A stretch of 64,000 nucleotides of DNA from Closterium sp. Naga37s-1. Taxonomy: Eukaryota; Streptophyta; Zygnematophyceae; Desmidiales; Closteriaceae. Both the position numbers and the translations under genes were made by a program. Every line of letters starts with the position of its first letter. Within the stretch, counting starts at the first letter, position 1. Below, one piece after another: positions 19,579-29,223 of this stretch. Under the pieces are notes generated by a model that was not told the origin of the DNA, searched no databases, and worked only from the letters and a program-made list of their open reading frames with translations. The stretch covers positions 2,970,501 to 3,034,500 of the forward strand of contig CANJKZ010000172.1 of assembly GCA_947471745.1 (NCBI GenBank), written 5' to 3'.

Positions 19579-21045
19579 GTGACCCATTTCCGAGTCTACC
19601 TACAAGGGCGCGAGTTCACACTGGTCACGGACCATCAGCCCCTCCTCTGGCTCATGACCAACCACACGCTGACCGGACGCAACGCGCGATGGGCAATGAG
19701 GCTTCAGGAATTCGACTTCGTGGTGAAGCACTGGCCGGGCCGCTCGCTCCAGCACGTAGATGGGCTGTCCCGCAACCCTCCACCCGCGGAGCCTATGGCC
19801 AGCCTGGTGGCCCTGGCAAGAGAGGCAGAGAGGCAAGGAGAGCGGCAGCAGGAGCAAAGGGGGGCGCCAGACATCTGGCAGGACGAAGAGACGCTCAGGT
19901 GGCTTCGAGGGGAAACCGAGGCCGAAGAACCAGCCTCAGAGAGGGCGCGAGCGCGAGGACAGCACTACAGGTGGTACGCAGGGCAGGTCCAGCTGAGAAC
20001 CAAGGAGGGGTGGAAATTGGTCCCGCCGCCAGCAGAACGCGAGGGTATCATCCGCAGGGTGCATCAGCAGCTGGGACATTTCGGGCATGTGAGGACCACC
20101 CAGCTGGTCAACACAGGGTGGTGGTGGGCAGGCATGGCACGACAGATCCGAGAGCATGTGGGGCAGTGCGAGGCCTGTGATCGCAACCGAGCCCAGCTGG
20201 AGCGAAGCCAGCAGCAGCTGCAGTCCCTGCCCATCCGCGGGCTGGGATACAGATGGTCCCTTGACATGGCGGGGGAATTACCCTTGAGCCGCCGAGGCAA
20301 GAAGTACATCTTGGACATGATCGAGCACGTCAGCAAATGGGTGGAGGTGCGGGCTCTCAGCAGCAAGAGCGCGGCTCTGGTCACGGAGGCGTTCACTGAA
20401 CAGGTCCTCACCCGGATGGGAGCATGTGGGGAGGTGCTCACCGACCAGGGCACGGAGTTCCGCGGAGAATTTGACCGAGCACTGACTGCAATTGGGATCA
20501 CGCACCGCAGGACCTCCCGCTACCACCCTCAAGCCGACGGGCTTACGGAGCGGATGGTCCAGACCCTCAAGCGAGGCCTGCGGGCCTATGGGGAGGCCCA
20601 CCGGCGTACGTGGGACGAGGATCTGCATTGGGTGGCGGCTGGTTACCGCTTCAGCAAGCAAGCAGCCCTTCGGGACGTCTCCCCTTACTACCTGCTGTAT
20701 GGACGGGAACCTATCCTGCCAGTGGGAGCACCGCGGGTGCTCACTGATGTCGTGACCGCCGGCGCGCCCGAGCTATGGGCCGCGCTGGCGAAAGCACGAG
20801 GGTATTATCTGCGAGCCCTCCTCCCCTCAGCCATGGAGAATCTCCATGTGGCGCAACTGCGCGATGCACACAGGTATCAGCAGCGGCTGGGTGGTCAGCG
20901 CACAGCCGGGGCAGACCCGCTGCAGCAGGGGCACGAGGTGTACCGTCGCACGGCACGTCAGCATGTCCTGGATCGCGGTCTTAGCGAAGAACGGTGGAAG
21001 GTGGATGGGTTAGTGAGAGGTCGTGCTCGATCAAGCAGGTCGTGA
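19579..21045 (+). CDS. G1 RNase H (C part) - DDE integrase
   Basis: Continues the polyprotein in a different frame after the deletion at about 19525. RNase H tail LVTDHQPLLWLM and HVDGLSRNPP. Integrase zinc domain: HQQLGHFGHVRTTQ ... CEACDRN. Core: LDMAGELPLSRRG (D), VLTDQGTEFRGEF (D) and HPQADGLTERMVQ (E), a normal Ty3 DDE triad. The tail SEERWKVDGLVRGRARSSRS is shorter than in G2 and G3, where RW is followed by a barrel-like domain with GVxVLxxEKG, so the C-terminus is replaced or deleted from about 21003. The preceding RNase H segment shows the original polyprotein was one frame. Confidence 0.9.
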   Translation: MTHFRVYLQGREFTLVTDHQPLLWLMTNHTLTGRNARWAMRLQEFDFVVKHWPGRSLQHVDGLSRNPPPAEPMASLVALAREAERQGERQQEQRGAPDIWQDEETLRWLRGETEAEEPASERARARGQHYRWYAGQVQLRTKEGWKLVPPPAEREGIIRRVHQQLGHFGHVRTTQLVNTGWWWAGMARQIREHVGQCEACDRNRAQLERSQQQLQSLPIRGLGYRWSLDMAGELPLSRRGKKYILDMIEHVSKWVEVRALSSKSAALVTEAFTEQVLTRMGACGEVLTDQGTEFRGEFDRALTAIGITHRRTSRYHPQADGLTERMVQTLKRGLRAYGEAHRRTWDEDLHWVAAGYRFSKQAALRDVSPYYLLYGREPILPVGAPRVLTDVVTAGAPELWAALAKARGYYLRALLPSAMENLHVAQLRDAHRYQQRLGGQRTAGADPLQQGHEVYRRTARQHVLDRGLSEERWKVDGLVRGRARSSRS

Positions 21046-21197
21046 GAAGTAAGTCAAGGTGGGCATAACGCAGAGAGCGATAGAGGGAGTGTCACCATCG
21101 TGTACAGAGCAAGCAGATGCGGTGCAGTACAAGTCAACACGCCAATCACATCAGAGAGAGCTGCAGGAAGGCCGGGGGAGCCTCGAGATTTCCGACA
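21046..21197 (+). other. 3' terminus of G1
   Basis: 152 non-coding bases ending gatttccgaca at the target duplication. The word gatgggttagtgag occurs both at 21004 (inside the altered integrase tail) and at 14825 in the 5' leader, suggesting a recombination or deletion between end sequences. No polypurine tract or LTR is recognisable. Confidence 0.5.
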
Positions 21198-21545
21198 GGC
21201 AACAACTCCACGGAGCCTGAATCGGACGAGGAGGAAGAATAGGCCTAAGGGTAGACTAGGCATGATGATGGTGTTTAGGCTAGGACAGTAGTAACCATAC
21301 TTGTATGCGATTGTTTTGGTTAATGGAAATTTTTGGTAATATAGGCTAGGTAATTTTAAAAAGAATAAACAAAAAAATATTAAGTATGTTTTTTTTTTTT
21401 ATATAGCAGGGGTGCGCTTATAATAAGTAACGTTTTTTGAAGGGGTGCGCTTATAATTGAGGATCGGCCATAAGCGCATTGCTCCAGATAGAAGCGCATG
21501 CGCTTTTAATAGGCCTGCGCTTATCTCCGGGGTGATACAGTATAT
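21198..21545 (+). other. T1 right arm: transposase C-terminus and terminal repeat
   Basis: Holds the last codons of the transposase (Glu-rich, stop at about 21239), a 3' UTR similar to the matching stretch of T2 (59130-59275), and the terminal repeat 21405-21545, which is the reverse complement of 57000-57140. Confidence 0.65.
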
Positions 21546-21953
21546 GAACTCAGTAGCATTTACAAAGTGTGCAGAAACCACCCAGGGGCGAGATTCATTG
21601 AAGTCGGCCGACCTTGGTGGTGGTGCTTGCGTCGCCACTACATGCCACGTGAGGGATGCAACAAAGTTGCTTGTGCTGGCAACATCCCTCCCTGCTGGCA
21701 GCATATAATGATGATGCCAGTGTCGTTTGCTACGAGCAACGCATGGATGCTTCCAGAACGCTGCTTGCAGCACGATGGCAGTGGTAGAGCTGTCATGTGA
21801 TGTCCTCTACAAGGAAATTCCTCATAGAGGAGCGGTTCGGCGACCTCAGGAGGGGGCACTCTGGCCTGGGGGGTACCGTAGTCGAGTTGGGGCTTCATTT
21901 TCTGCTAATGGAGATTGAGAATGGCTCAACAAATGCTCTCGGCAGGCTGAACC
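21546..21953. other. Spacer between T1 and T3
   Basis: No supported gene. The stretch caggggcgagattcattgaagtcg near 21583 resembles accaggggccagattcattgaattcg at 6030, so part of it is repeat-derived, probably the 5' flank of T3. Confidence 0.4.
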
Positions 21954-22429
21954 ATGCATAGCAAAGTCCCTGTAGGCTCGGCATACCCTCGCTCTCACGT
22001 GCAGGTTGACAACTATGGGCGCATCAACTCGCCCGGTGATGACATTCGTGTAGCTATGGCGAAAGAGATGCGCAAGCCGGCATCCATGGCGGGATGCTTT
22101 AACGCTGGCTCAGGTGCGAGCTGTGACGAGGACGACGGCGACAAAGACCATGGCGACGAGGGCGCGGAGGATTGGCCGGAGAACGGGCACAACGACAGCG
22201 CATCGGGTGAGGACGTACCTGCTGGCGACATCGACGATGACGACTGCTGGAATTGGCCGATTGGTTCCGGCGACGAAGTGGAAGAGTGGCGCGTCAGCGA
22301 CTCGGACAACGACAGAGGCGCGGATGCGGATGCAGATCGTGAGGAGGATGGTGATGCGGCTGCGGATGCAACGGTGCAAGCCCTTGCGGCGGCGACTGAG
22401 GATGTGCCTGCGGGAGCGACAGCGGATGC

Positions 22430-22600
22430 GGATGCGGATGCAGATGACGAAGCGGATGCGGATGGGGAGGCGGATGCGGAGGCGGATGTGGAGGCGGATG
22501 CGGAGGCGGATGCGGAGGTGGATGCGGATGCGGATGCCGGTGCAGTCGCGGATGCGGATGCCGTTGCGGTCGTGGATGCGGTTGCGGATGTGGGTGGTGT
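22430..22600 (+). repeat. Six-base (gcggat)n-like repeats
   Basis: Imperfect hexamer array encoding Ala-Asp/Ala-Glu repeats inside the T3 acidic region. Antisense and alternate-frame ORFs over it are shadows. Confidence 0.8.
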
Positions 22601-24114
22601 TGATGCTGGTCGGGATGCCGTCTTCTCCGAAGGCAAAGAAGACGAAGACGACCCATGGCGCATCACCAACGACAAGGTTCCTGTGTTGAAGAGGAAGCTG
22701 CGTCATCGCCTCGGCGTCCGCACTAAACGCCCAAGGGTGGTGCTCTCGGACGGGGACAGCCCGGCGGAGGAGCATCGACCGCCCCTCGGTGCTGCAGACA
22801 AGGGGAAGAGAAAGGTCGTAGAGGTCCCTGCTAAGGCTGACGGTCGGCGCCGCACAAGCAACAAGAAGCGGAAGAGTGATGGCGACCCGGGTTCCAGCAA
22901 GGGTGCGAAGAGAAGAAGCCCATGAAGGACAAGGATGATATCGTGGTCGACGAGGCGCCCCATTCCTTCATACCCCGAGAAGGCTAAGCCTAAAGACCCC
23001 ACCATCCGGAATCCTGACTCCTGTCCCCCTTCCTTACGCAGTCGCGGGCTTGAAAGGACCAGGCGATCTTGGAGCGTGCGTGAGAAACTGAAGTGGGCAC
23101 GACGCTACCAGGATCTCGGCTACCTCAAGAAGACCTCCGCCGAATCATTCGCCTCCATCGCGTGCATCTACGCTGGAGTGCGCAGGCTGCAGCGGGCATG
23201 TACAAGGGTGCGGCGAACTGCCGCAAGCATATGCACGGGGCGGGCCAGCACTACCGACATGGAGGCGACGTTATACATGTACATCTGCTTGCAGTGCACG
23301 AATGGGGGCGATCTCGGTGAAAGACACGCAGAAGTGGAGACGCGAGTGGATGAAGAAACACCACCCCGGGAAGAACTAGAACGCGAGCTCGCACTGGAGC
23401 CAACGTTTCCACGACCGCTGGAACTTGGTCATGCGTGTGAAGACCAAGGTTGGTCAACGGATGCCGGCTGGTGAGTGGTTTTTTTTTTAGAGTTCACACT
23501 GGATTGTCAAGTGTATGTGCCCGTTGGTTCTACAGACCTCACATGTTCAACCGTTGTCTCTTTTTGTGCGTTTTATTTGCTTGACAGAGTGCGCGAAAGA
23601 CTGTGAGGCGTTCTGTAAGTTCGTGAGGATCAACGGGGTGCGGCACAACAATGACATGGCCCACATCAACACGGACCAGGCGCCTCTCTTTGTTGAGATG
23701 CCGGCCGAGAGGACGATTGATCACCGTGGCGCGTGCTCTGTCCTGATGCGCACGGCTGGATACGAGAAGGCGTGGCTCACAATGATGCTCGCGTGCACGT
23801 CATCTGGGAAGAAGGTGCGGCCGTGGGTTTGGTTTAAGATGAAGAACGTGCCGAGATGTGACATTCCGGAAGGTAAGCAAACTGAAGTTCAGTTTCCCCG
23901 CCTCTCCCTCTGGCTGAACTTCAGTTTCCCTGTCTCTCCTTCTTGGCTAACACCCGCGTCTCCCTCTGTGCCTGGTAGGAGTCGTGGTCCAAGCACAGGA
24001 TATCGGGTGGATGGACGAGAGCGCTGTGCATACTTGGCTGGCTAAGGAGGTGCTGCCCCATCTCAACCCCCAGCATGGCCAGAATGTGAGGCGTGAAATG
24101 CTGGTGTTGGACCC

Positions 24115-24905
24115 TACCAAGGCTGTTGTTCAGGATCCGTCACTTTGAGAGCTTACGACGAATTTATTACTCAACTAAACGCTAATCCGCTCGGTAGGAT
24201 TGTGCGCCTTAGGCTTAGCTACCATCTCCAAGTTAAATCAGTCGTTAAGATGGTCTATAGAGTGAGAACCAGTTGAAAACGTCCAGCAGCCGCATGACTA
24301 GAATGGTGGAGGAAGTACAAACATGAAGGCATAGAAAGTTGGAGTTGGGGACTCCAAGAGAACCATGAGAGGGAAGGGGTTCTCCAAGAGCTAGGAAAGG
24401 ATGGTAGGAACCTTCCTAGCAGCAAGGATGCAACCCTCATCATGAGGTCCTTGAGGTGTCACATGCAAAATCCAATCTAGTTGGATTTTGCCTAGGTGTT
24501 GCAACATTTGCAACCCATGCTAGAAACTTCTAGCCACCCCAATCCAAAAGTCCAAGTTGCCTTCCCTAACCACCCAACCAAAGATCTCCTTTATAGTCAT
24601 GTCCAAGTAATCACCCAAATTAGATATAACCCCAAAAGGAAATAAAGAATTCCAAGTCTTGGAAATCTTGTAACTTGGGCGATCTTGGTCGGAATAAGGC
24701 GATCTTGGTATCGTTGGAAAGCTCTGAATTTCTCCTGCATGATCAAGCATTTAAACTTGGAGAAAAACACAGAGATGATAATATCCAACAGCCATGCACA
24801 ATGACATATCCTCATGCAAACAATGCACGCATGAATAGCACGAGCACTCGGCAGGATGTTAGGATGACATGCACTCAGAATGACGTGCATCCAACAAAGG
24901 CCACG
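24115..24905. other. Unidentified insert interrupting T3
   Basis: AT-richer than its surroundings, with no credible ORF. It begins after MLVLD and ends before AYRTHSITAAV when T3 is aligned to T2. I could not define terminal repeats or a target duplication, so its class is unknown. Confidence 0.55.
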
Positions 24906-25432
24906 TCACCCAGGGCATGCTACAAGCCTATCGCACGCACAGCATCACCGCTGCCGTAAGCGCTGCCGGTTGCACCAGCCAAATTTAACCCCTTGACGTC
25001 TCTATTAACAGGTGCTTCAAGGCAGCGGTGCAAGCACGCTACGCCAGGTGGTTCATGCGTGAAGGGATTCACCTCAAGACGAAACACTGTGAGTACCCCT
25101 GTTACCCCTCGATGTCATGAACTTCACCCATGTTACCCCTTGATGTTTCTAACGGCACGCTGCCCCTGCCTCTAACCCACCCGCAGGGAACCTGAGGAGG
25201 CCTCCGCACTCCGTGGTGCTGCAGTGGATCGTGGAGGCGTGGGATCAATTCTCCAAGCAGGTCATCATTGATGCGTTACGCCACTGTGGGATATCAAGCA
25301 AGCTGGACGGGACTGAGAACCACCTGGTGATGTCGCACCTGCGCGCGAGGAGCACCACCGATGTCTCCAAAGACATATGCCTCGGGGGAACCACCAGCGA
25401 CAACATGCGCCTGCTTGGGCAGGCTACGAAGG

Positions 25433-25516
25433 AGGAGGAGGAGGAGGAGGAGGAGGAGGAGGAGGAGGAGGAGGAGGAGGAGGAGGAGGAGGAGGAGGAG
25501 GAGGAGGAGGAGGAGA
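25433..25516 (+). repeat. (GAG)n microsatellite
   Basis: About 27-28 gag/gaggag units encoding a Glu run in the T3 C-terminal exon, where T2 has only EEEEQ. A slippage-prone tract. Confidence 0.9.
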
Positions 25517-25759
25517 TGCAGCGGGAGGGCATCAAGGAGGTTGGCGTGGCAACAGGGCTGGAGGTGCTGTACTTGGAGACCCCCAACTACCTTGGAGCGG
25601 CGGCCGAAGGCTGACCGCATGATCGAGCCCAGGCAGACGGCAAGGCACGCATGTCGAGTGCCAGATTGGGGGGCAGAAGCCTGCATCTGCAGTGCAGATG
25701 AGGAGGGCGTTACCGAAGGGGGCTGGGTAGAAGTGGTAAAACCCTCAATGTATACAAGT

Positions 25760-25975
25760 ACCCCCCTTAATGCGAGAAGAACCGTTTAGAAGACCCCCCC
25801 TCTTTATAAGATAACCCCTGAACCCTAGTACTGCTTACAAGACACTACCTTAACTCGTACACGCGTGTAGGTATCTTATAAGCAGGAACACCCAACTGTA
25901 AGACACACACGTTTTAAAGACACCCCCTATCTTCAATTCGACACCGTCTTATATCCGTGCGATGACGGTAACGAT
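25760..25975 (-). repeat. Terminal repeat of pogo type (aagac family)
   Basis: Ends in gatgacggtaac and includes accgtttagaagac, atcttataagcagg and gttttaaagacaccccctatcttcaa. The same sequence stands at 61550-61772 in the same orientation, with pieces at 5930-6110. Probably the right inverted end of T3 or of an unrelated MITE next to it. Confidence 0.6.
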
Positions 25976-26080
25976 TTTTAATTTGGGGGCGAGGCCACAA
26001 CAATTTTTGCTTCGATTGGCTCTCATTCTGCGCGTCCAGTGAGTATGAGCTGGCGTTCCTACAAAGTGATGTGTAACTTT

Positions 26081-26203
26081 TGTCACAAAGTAAGAGACAA
26101 GGATGACTAGAATGAGAACAATACAAGGTTTGTATAGGCAAAACCTAACAGGGCTGTACCCCATGAGGAGTGCTCCACTACAGCCTAGAGTATAGTTCTG
26201 ACA
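26081..26203 (-). repeat. 3' LTR of copia B/C
   Basis: 123 bases, read on the minus strand tgtcagaact...gtgaca, preceded on that strand by tatgggggtg. The outer flank acttt equals the flank at 40550. Confidence 0.92.
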
Positions 26204-26422
26204 CACCCCCATAGGCAAAGTGGGGGACAAGCAAGAGAACAAGGCAAGGTCAAGCTCAGGGTGGATCACGACGTCACCACGCATTCTGAGCACAAGAAAA
26301 AGGCCACAAGGCCAGTTCACATGTAGAGTTATATATCAAGGTGAACAAGCAGTACAGTGATCTCAACCTAACAAGTGTAAGCATGCAGGTGCAGGTATAT
26401 ATAGATCACAGTACAAGCAAAG

Positions 26423-29011
26423 TCAAGAGGTGAGCAAGTGAGGCCAGGTAGGCACAAGACCTAACAGAGTACAGAAACGCTGATGATCACAAGGCTGAAG
26501 TGCCTTGGTAAAGATATCAGCAGTGTTGGCCCGAGTGGCCACGTAAGCAAGACGAAGTTGACCACGCTGCTGCAACTCTCGAGCAAGGAAGTAGCGTAGA
26601 GCGATGTGCTTCGTTCTGTGCTCCAGTCTGTGCTCCTGACACAAGGCGATCATGGCCTTGTTGTCGACGTACAGAACTGGAGGAGAACGAGGCGGCTCTC
26701 CCAAGTCGGTCGGCAGGTAGGTGAGCCAGCGTAACTCCTATGCAGTCATGGCCCCTGCGTAGTTCTCAGCTTCACAACTGGAGCTGAGAACAGAAGACGA
26801 GCGGGTAGACCGCCACAAAACAGAGCCGGAACCAAGGCTGAAGGTGTAACCCTGTGACGACCGCTGCGTAGCCAAGTCATCAACCCAAGAAGCGTCTGCG
26901 TGACCAGTGAGGACAACTCGAGCCCGTCCTCCAAGCACGAGCCCCATGCCCGACGTACTGCACAGGTAGTGCAACACCCTCTTAGCTGCATCCATGTGCT
27001 CTGGTCGGTGTCTCCCAGGAGCAACATAGCGTGCCAGGATGCTAAGAGGGTATGCCAGGTCAGGTCGAGTGCAGGTTATCAGGTACATGAGGCAGCCCAC
27101 AAGATCTGGGTACGTGCCACTCGGCTCTACGAACTCATCCGAAGGCAGAGCTGAGAGCGAGTGGCGAGTAGACAGAGGAGTGGCTTGAGGCGAGGAGTAC
27201 GTGAAGTTGAAGCGCTGAAGGACCTGCTGCACCATGTGTGACTGAGTCAAGGAAATGGTGCGCCGTGCTCTGTCCCGGGTCAAGATAGCTGCGCAGCTCA
27301 CCCAGGTCTGTGCATGGGTTTCTCTTCTGTAGCTCCGACTTCACGTGGGCCAGTCCAGCAGTGTCAGCAGTAGCAAAGACCAAGTCGTCGACGTACACGA
27401 GGATGTAGAACGGCGGCAGAGTAGTGTCGGTGCGTATCGACGGGTCAGCAGTCGAAGGAGCAAACCCAAGAGCCGCAAGGGTGGTCCTCAGTGTGTCGTG
27501 CCACTCACGGGGCGCCTGGCGGAGACCGTAGACTGGCCGCCGGAGGCTCCACTGGGTACCAGGAGGAAACGACCCAGTGAAGCCAGGTGGGCGGCACAGC
27601 CAGATCTCCTCGTGCAGGCTGCCCTGTAGGAAGGCTGTGCTGAAGTCAAGAGAGTGAAGCTCGTAGTCACGCTGAGCGGCGACGTGCAGCAGCACCCGAA
27701 GAGTGGTCATCTTCGGGGTGGGGGAGAAGGTCTGAAAGTAGTCAACTCCCTGCCGCTGACTGAAGCCTCGAGCAACGTAACGCGCCTTGAAGACAGGCGG
27801 AGAACCCGGCGGCCGCTTCAACCTGAAGATCCACATGCCATCGACAATGTTCGCCCCAGGTGGGGGAACCTCGTCAACGTAAGTGCCTGTGGACTTCCAG
27901 AAAGCCATCTCTGCGTCCATGGCTGTCTGCCACTGAGAGGAGTAGGGACCCTCTATCGCCTCTGCATAAGAGCGCGGGGTCGGGATGTCTGGTGCATCCG
28001 GGTCTCCCTCAGGGTCAAGCAGCATGGACACGAGATGAGGTAAAGCAGCAGCAAAACACTGGAACTCCTCCTGCCTGTCCTCAAGGACGTCCGTGCCAAG
28101 AGCACGCTCACCCCCGACGGACGGAGGACGGACAGACTCAGACTCAGCAACAAGACTAGCGGCGTAGTCTAGACGACAGTGAGCAGCAAAGTCGACAAGC
28201 TCAACAACAAGAGCCGACACAGCAGTAGACTCAAAATAAGGGTCAGTGACAACAGTGGCCAGGAGACGCGTGACAGTAGGACTAGCAGCACGAAGGGAGT
28301 CAGATTCGGGGTCTGGACCGACAGCAAGGGAGGACGCAGGAGGAGACGGAAGAGGGACACGCTGCGGAGCAGTGGAAGGACGCAGTGCCATCTGGTGCGT
28401 GCCGGGGACAGGAGGAGGACGCTGACGTGGAACACGACGACCAGTGAGAGCAGCATGAACAGGCGACGCAGGACGAGACTCAGGCTCACGACGCTCCGTA
28501 AGACCTCCGGTCGGACCAGTGTAAGGAGAAGGACCAGGCAGTGGGGAGGCTGGCGGTAACTGCGACTGCGACTGGACAGGCAGTGGACACTCTAAAGAAG
28601 GACCAGGACCAGTAGAAGGCGGGAGACCAAGAACGTGCTGAAGGAGCGGAACGAAGTACGGCCGCGGCCGCGTAGCACCTCCAGAACGAGCAGAGACAGC
28701 ACCAGCACCCCCAGCGGCAGCTCCAACTCCTGCAGCACCACCAGCTCCAGCAGCACCTCCAGCAGCTCCAGCAGCGCCAACTCCAGCACCTCCAGCAGCT
28801 CCAGCTCCAGCAAGACCACCAGAAGCCCCAGCAGCTCCAGTAGCGCCAGCTCCAGCACCTCCAGCAGCACCAGCTCCAGCAGCACCACCAGGCCCAGCAG
28901 CTCCAGTACCTCGAGTACGAGCACCTCCGGGACCAGTGGCTCCACAACCCCCAGCAGCTCCAGCAGCAGCAGGTCCTCCAGTACCCGTAGCACCACCTGC
29001 TCCAGCAGCAC
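26423..29011 (-). pseudogene. Copia B/C Pol, RT-RNase H half
   Basis: Read downward from 29011: Gly/Ala-rich hinge, RT with FSTAFLQGSLHEEIWL and ILVYVDDLVFATAD, then a frameshift at about 27290-27310 (LGELRSYL) into RNase H GHADASWVDDLATQRSS, a break at about 26740 (end of SCEAENYAGAMTA), and LYVDNKAMIALCQEH to DIFTKALQPCDHQRF. Order and motifs match copia A, with at least two frame breaks. The ORF that runs into this half from G2 (starting 29243) joins unrelated sequences across the insertion border and is not a real fusion protein. Confidence 0.9.
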
Positions 29012-29223
29012 TGTCGGAACTCACCTCCTTCCCCCCAGTCTGCCAGCATCTCTCTCTGCTCATCTGCTCTTTCTCATTGCTCTCGTGCTGCTCCACTCTT
29101 GGCACTCTTCCTATTATGACCTGTCCTCTCCCCCTCACTCCTGCTGGTACTCCGCCTCTCCCCTTCTGCACTTCTGTCCCTGGTCTCACTTCTCCTGCCT
29201 TGTTGGTTCTCTTTGGTATCCAC
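29012..29223 (-). other. 3' terminus of G2
   Basis: Non-coding tail from the integrase stop to the border, ending gagttccgaca. It shares only the last bases with G1 and G3 ends. No LTR copy of 35692-36353 is seen. Confidence 0.55.

Larger units (their letters stand above)
14213..21197 (+). mobile_element. Ty3/gypsy retrotransposon G1 carrying a DNA methyltransferase
   Basis: Borders are fixed by comparison with the uninterrupted transposase exon in T2 (59276-59345): tctggggca | tgtcgcgg ... tttccgaca | ggcaacaac. The target ggca is duplicated (14209-14212 and 21198-21201). Contents: 5' LTR-like leader, gag, protease, C5-methyltransferase, RT, RNase H and DDE integrase. No 3' LTR matching the 5' leader is visible, and the element ends about 150 bases after the integrase frame. 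Two in-frame TAGs and one deletion show this copy is dead. Confidence 0.88.
6105..21545 (+). mobile_element. Pogo/Tigger-like DNA transposon T1, internally deleted, hosting copia A and gypsy G1
   Basis: The left end (taccgtattaccccggata, about 6103) and the right end (read from the minus strand, about 21545: tactgtatcaccccggaga) form inverted ends followed by subterminal gcgcttat/ataagcgc words. Between them, once copia A (6153-13159) and gypsy G1 (14213-21197) are removed, lies a defective transposase gene nearly identical in parts to T2 at 59276-61500. T1 keeps the N-terminal Pro-rich segment and the C-terminal exon but lacks the DDE catalytic core, so it was non-autonomous before the retroelements landed in it. 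The exact outer borders are approximate. Confidence 0.6.
21954..25614 (+). pseudogene. Pogo/Tigger-like transposase T3, split and frameshifted
   Basis: 21954-22925 encodes a very acidic region with long Ala-Asp repeats (six-base gcggat units) then a basic Lys/Arg segment. 22935-23230 gives an HTH-like stretch (SWSVREKLKWARRYQDLGYL). 23300-23472, in another frame with one stop, gives a CENP-B-type HTH (HWSQRFHDRWNLVMRVKTKV). An intron follows (23473-about 23586). The DDE domain starts with NTDQAPLFVEMP (first Asp), has another intron (about 23873-23978), and continues with EMLVLDP (second Asp), where an insert of about 790 bases breaks it. From about 24905 it resumes: AAGCTSQ, stop, PLDVSINRCFKAAV (third Asp), then the last exon (25190-25614) VVLQWIVEAWDQF ending in a Glu run. 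Same gene structure as T2 but strongly diverged. Such enzymes cut and paste DNA flanked by inverted repeats. Confidence 0.75.

Noticed and set aside
22294..22775. His/Pro- and Ile/Arg-rich ORFs opposite the T3 acidic region
   Set aside because: Mirror products of the hexamer repeat; only the plus frame links to transposase homology downstream.
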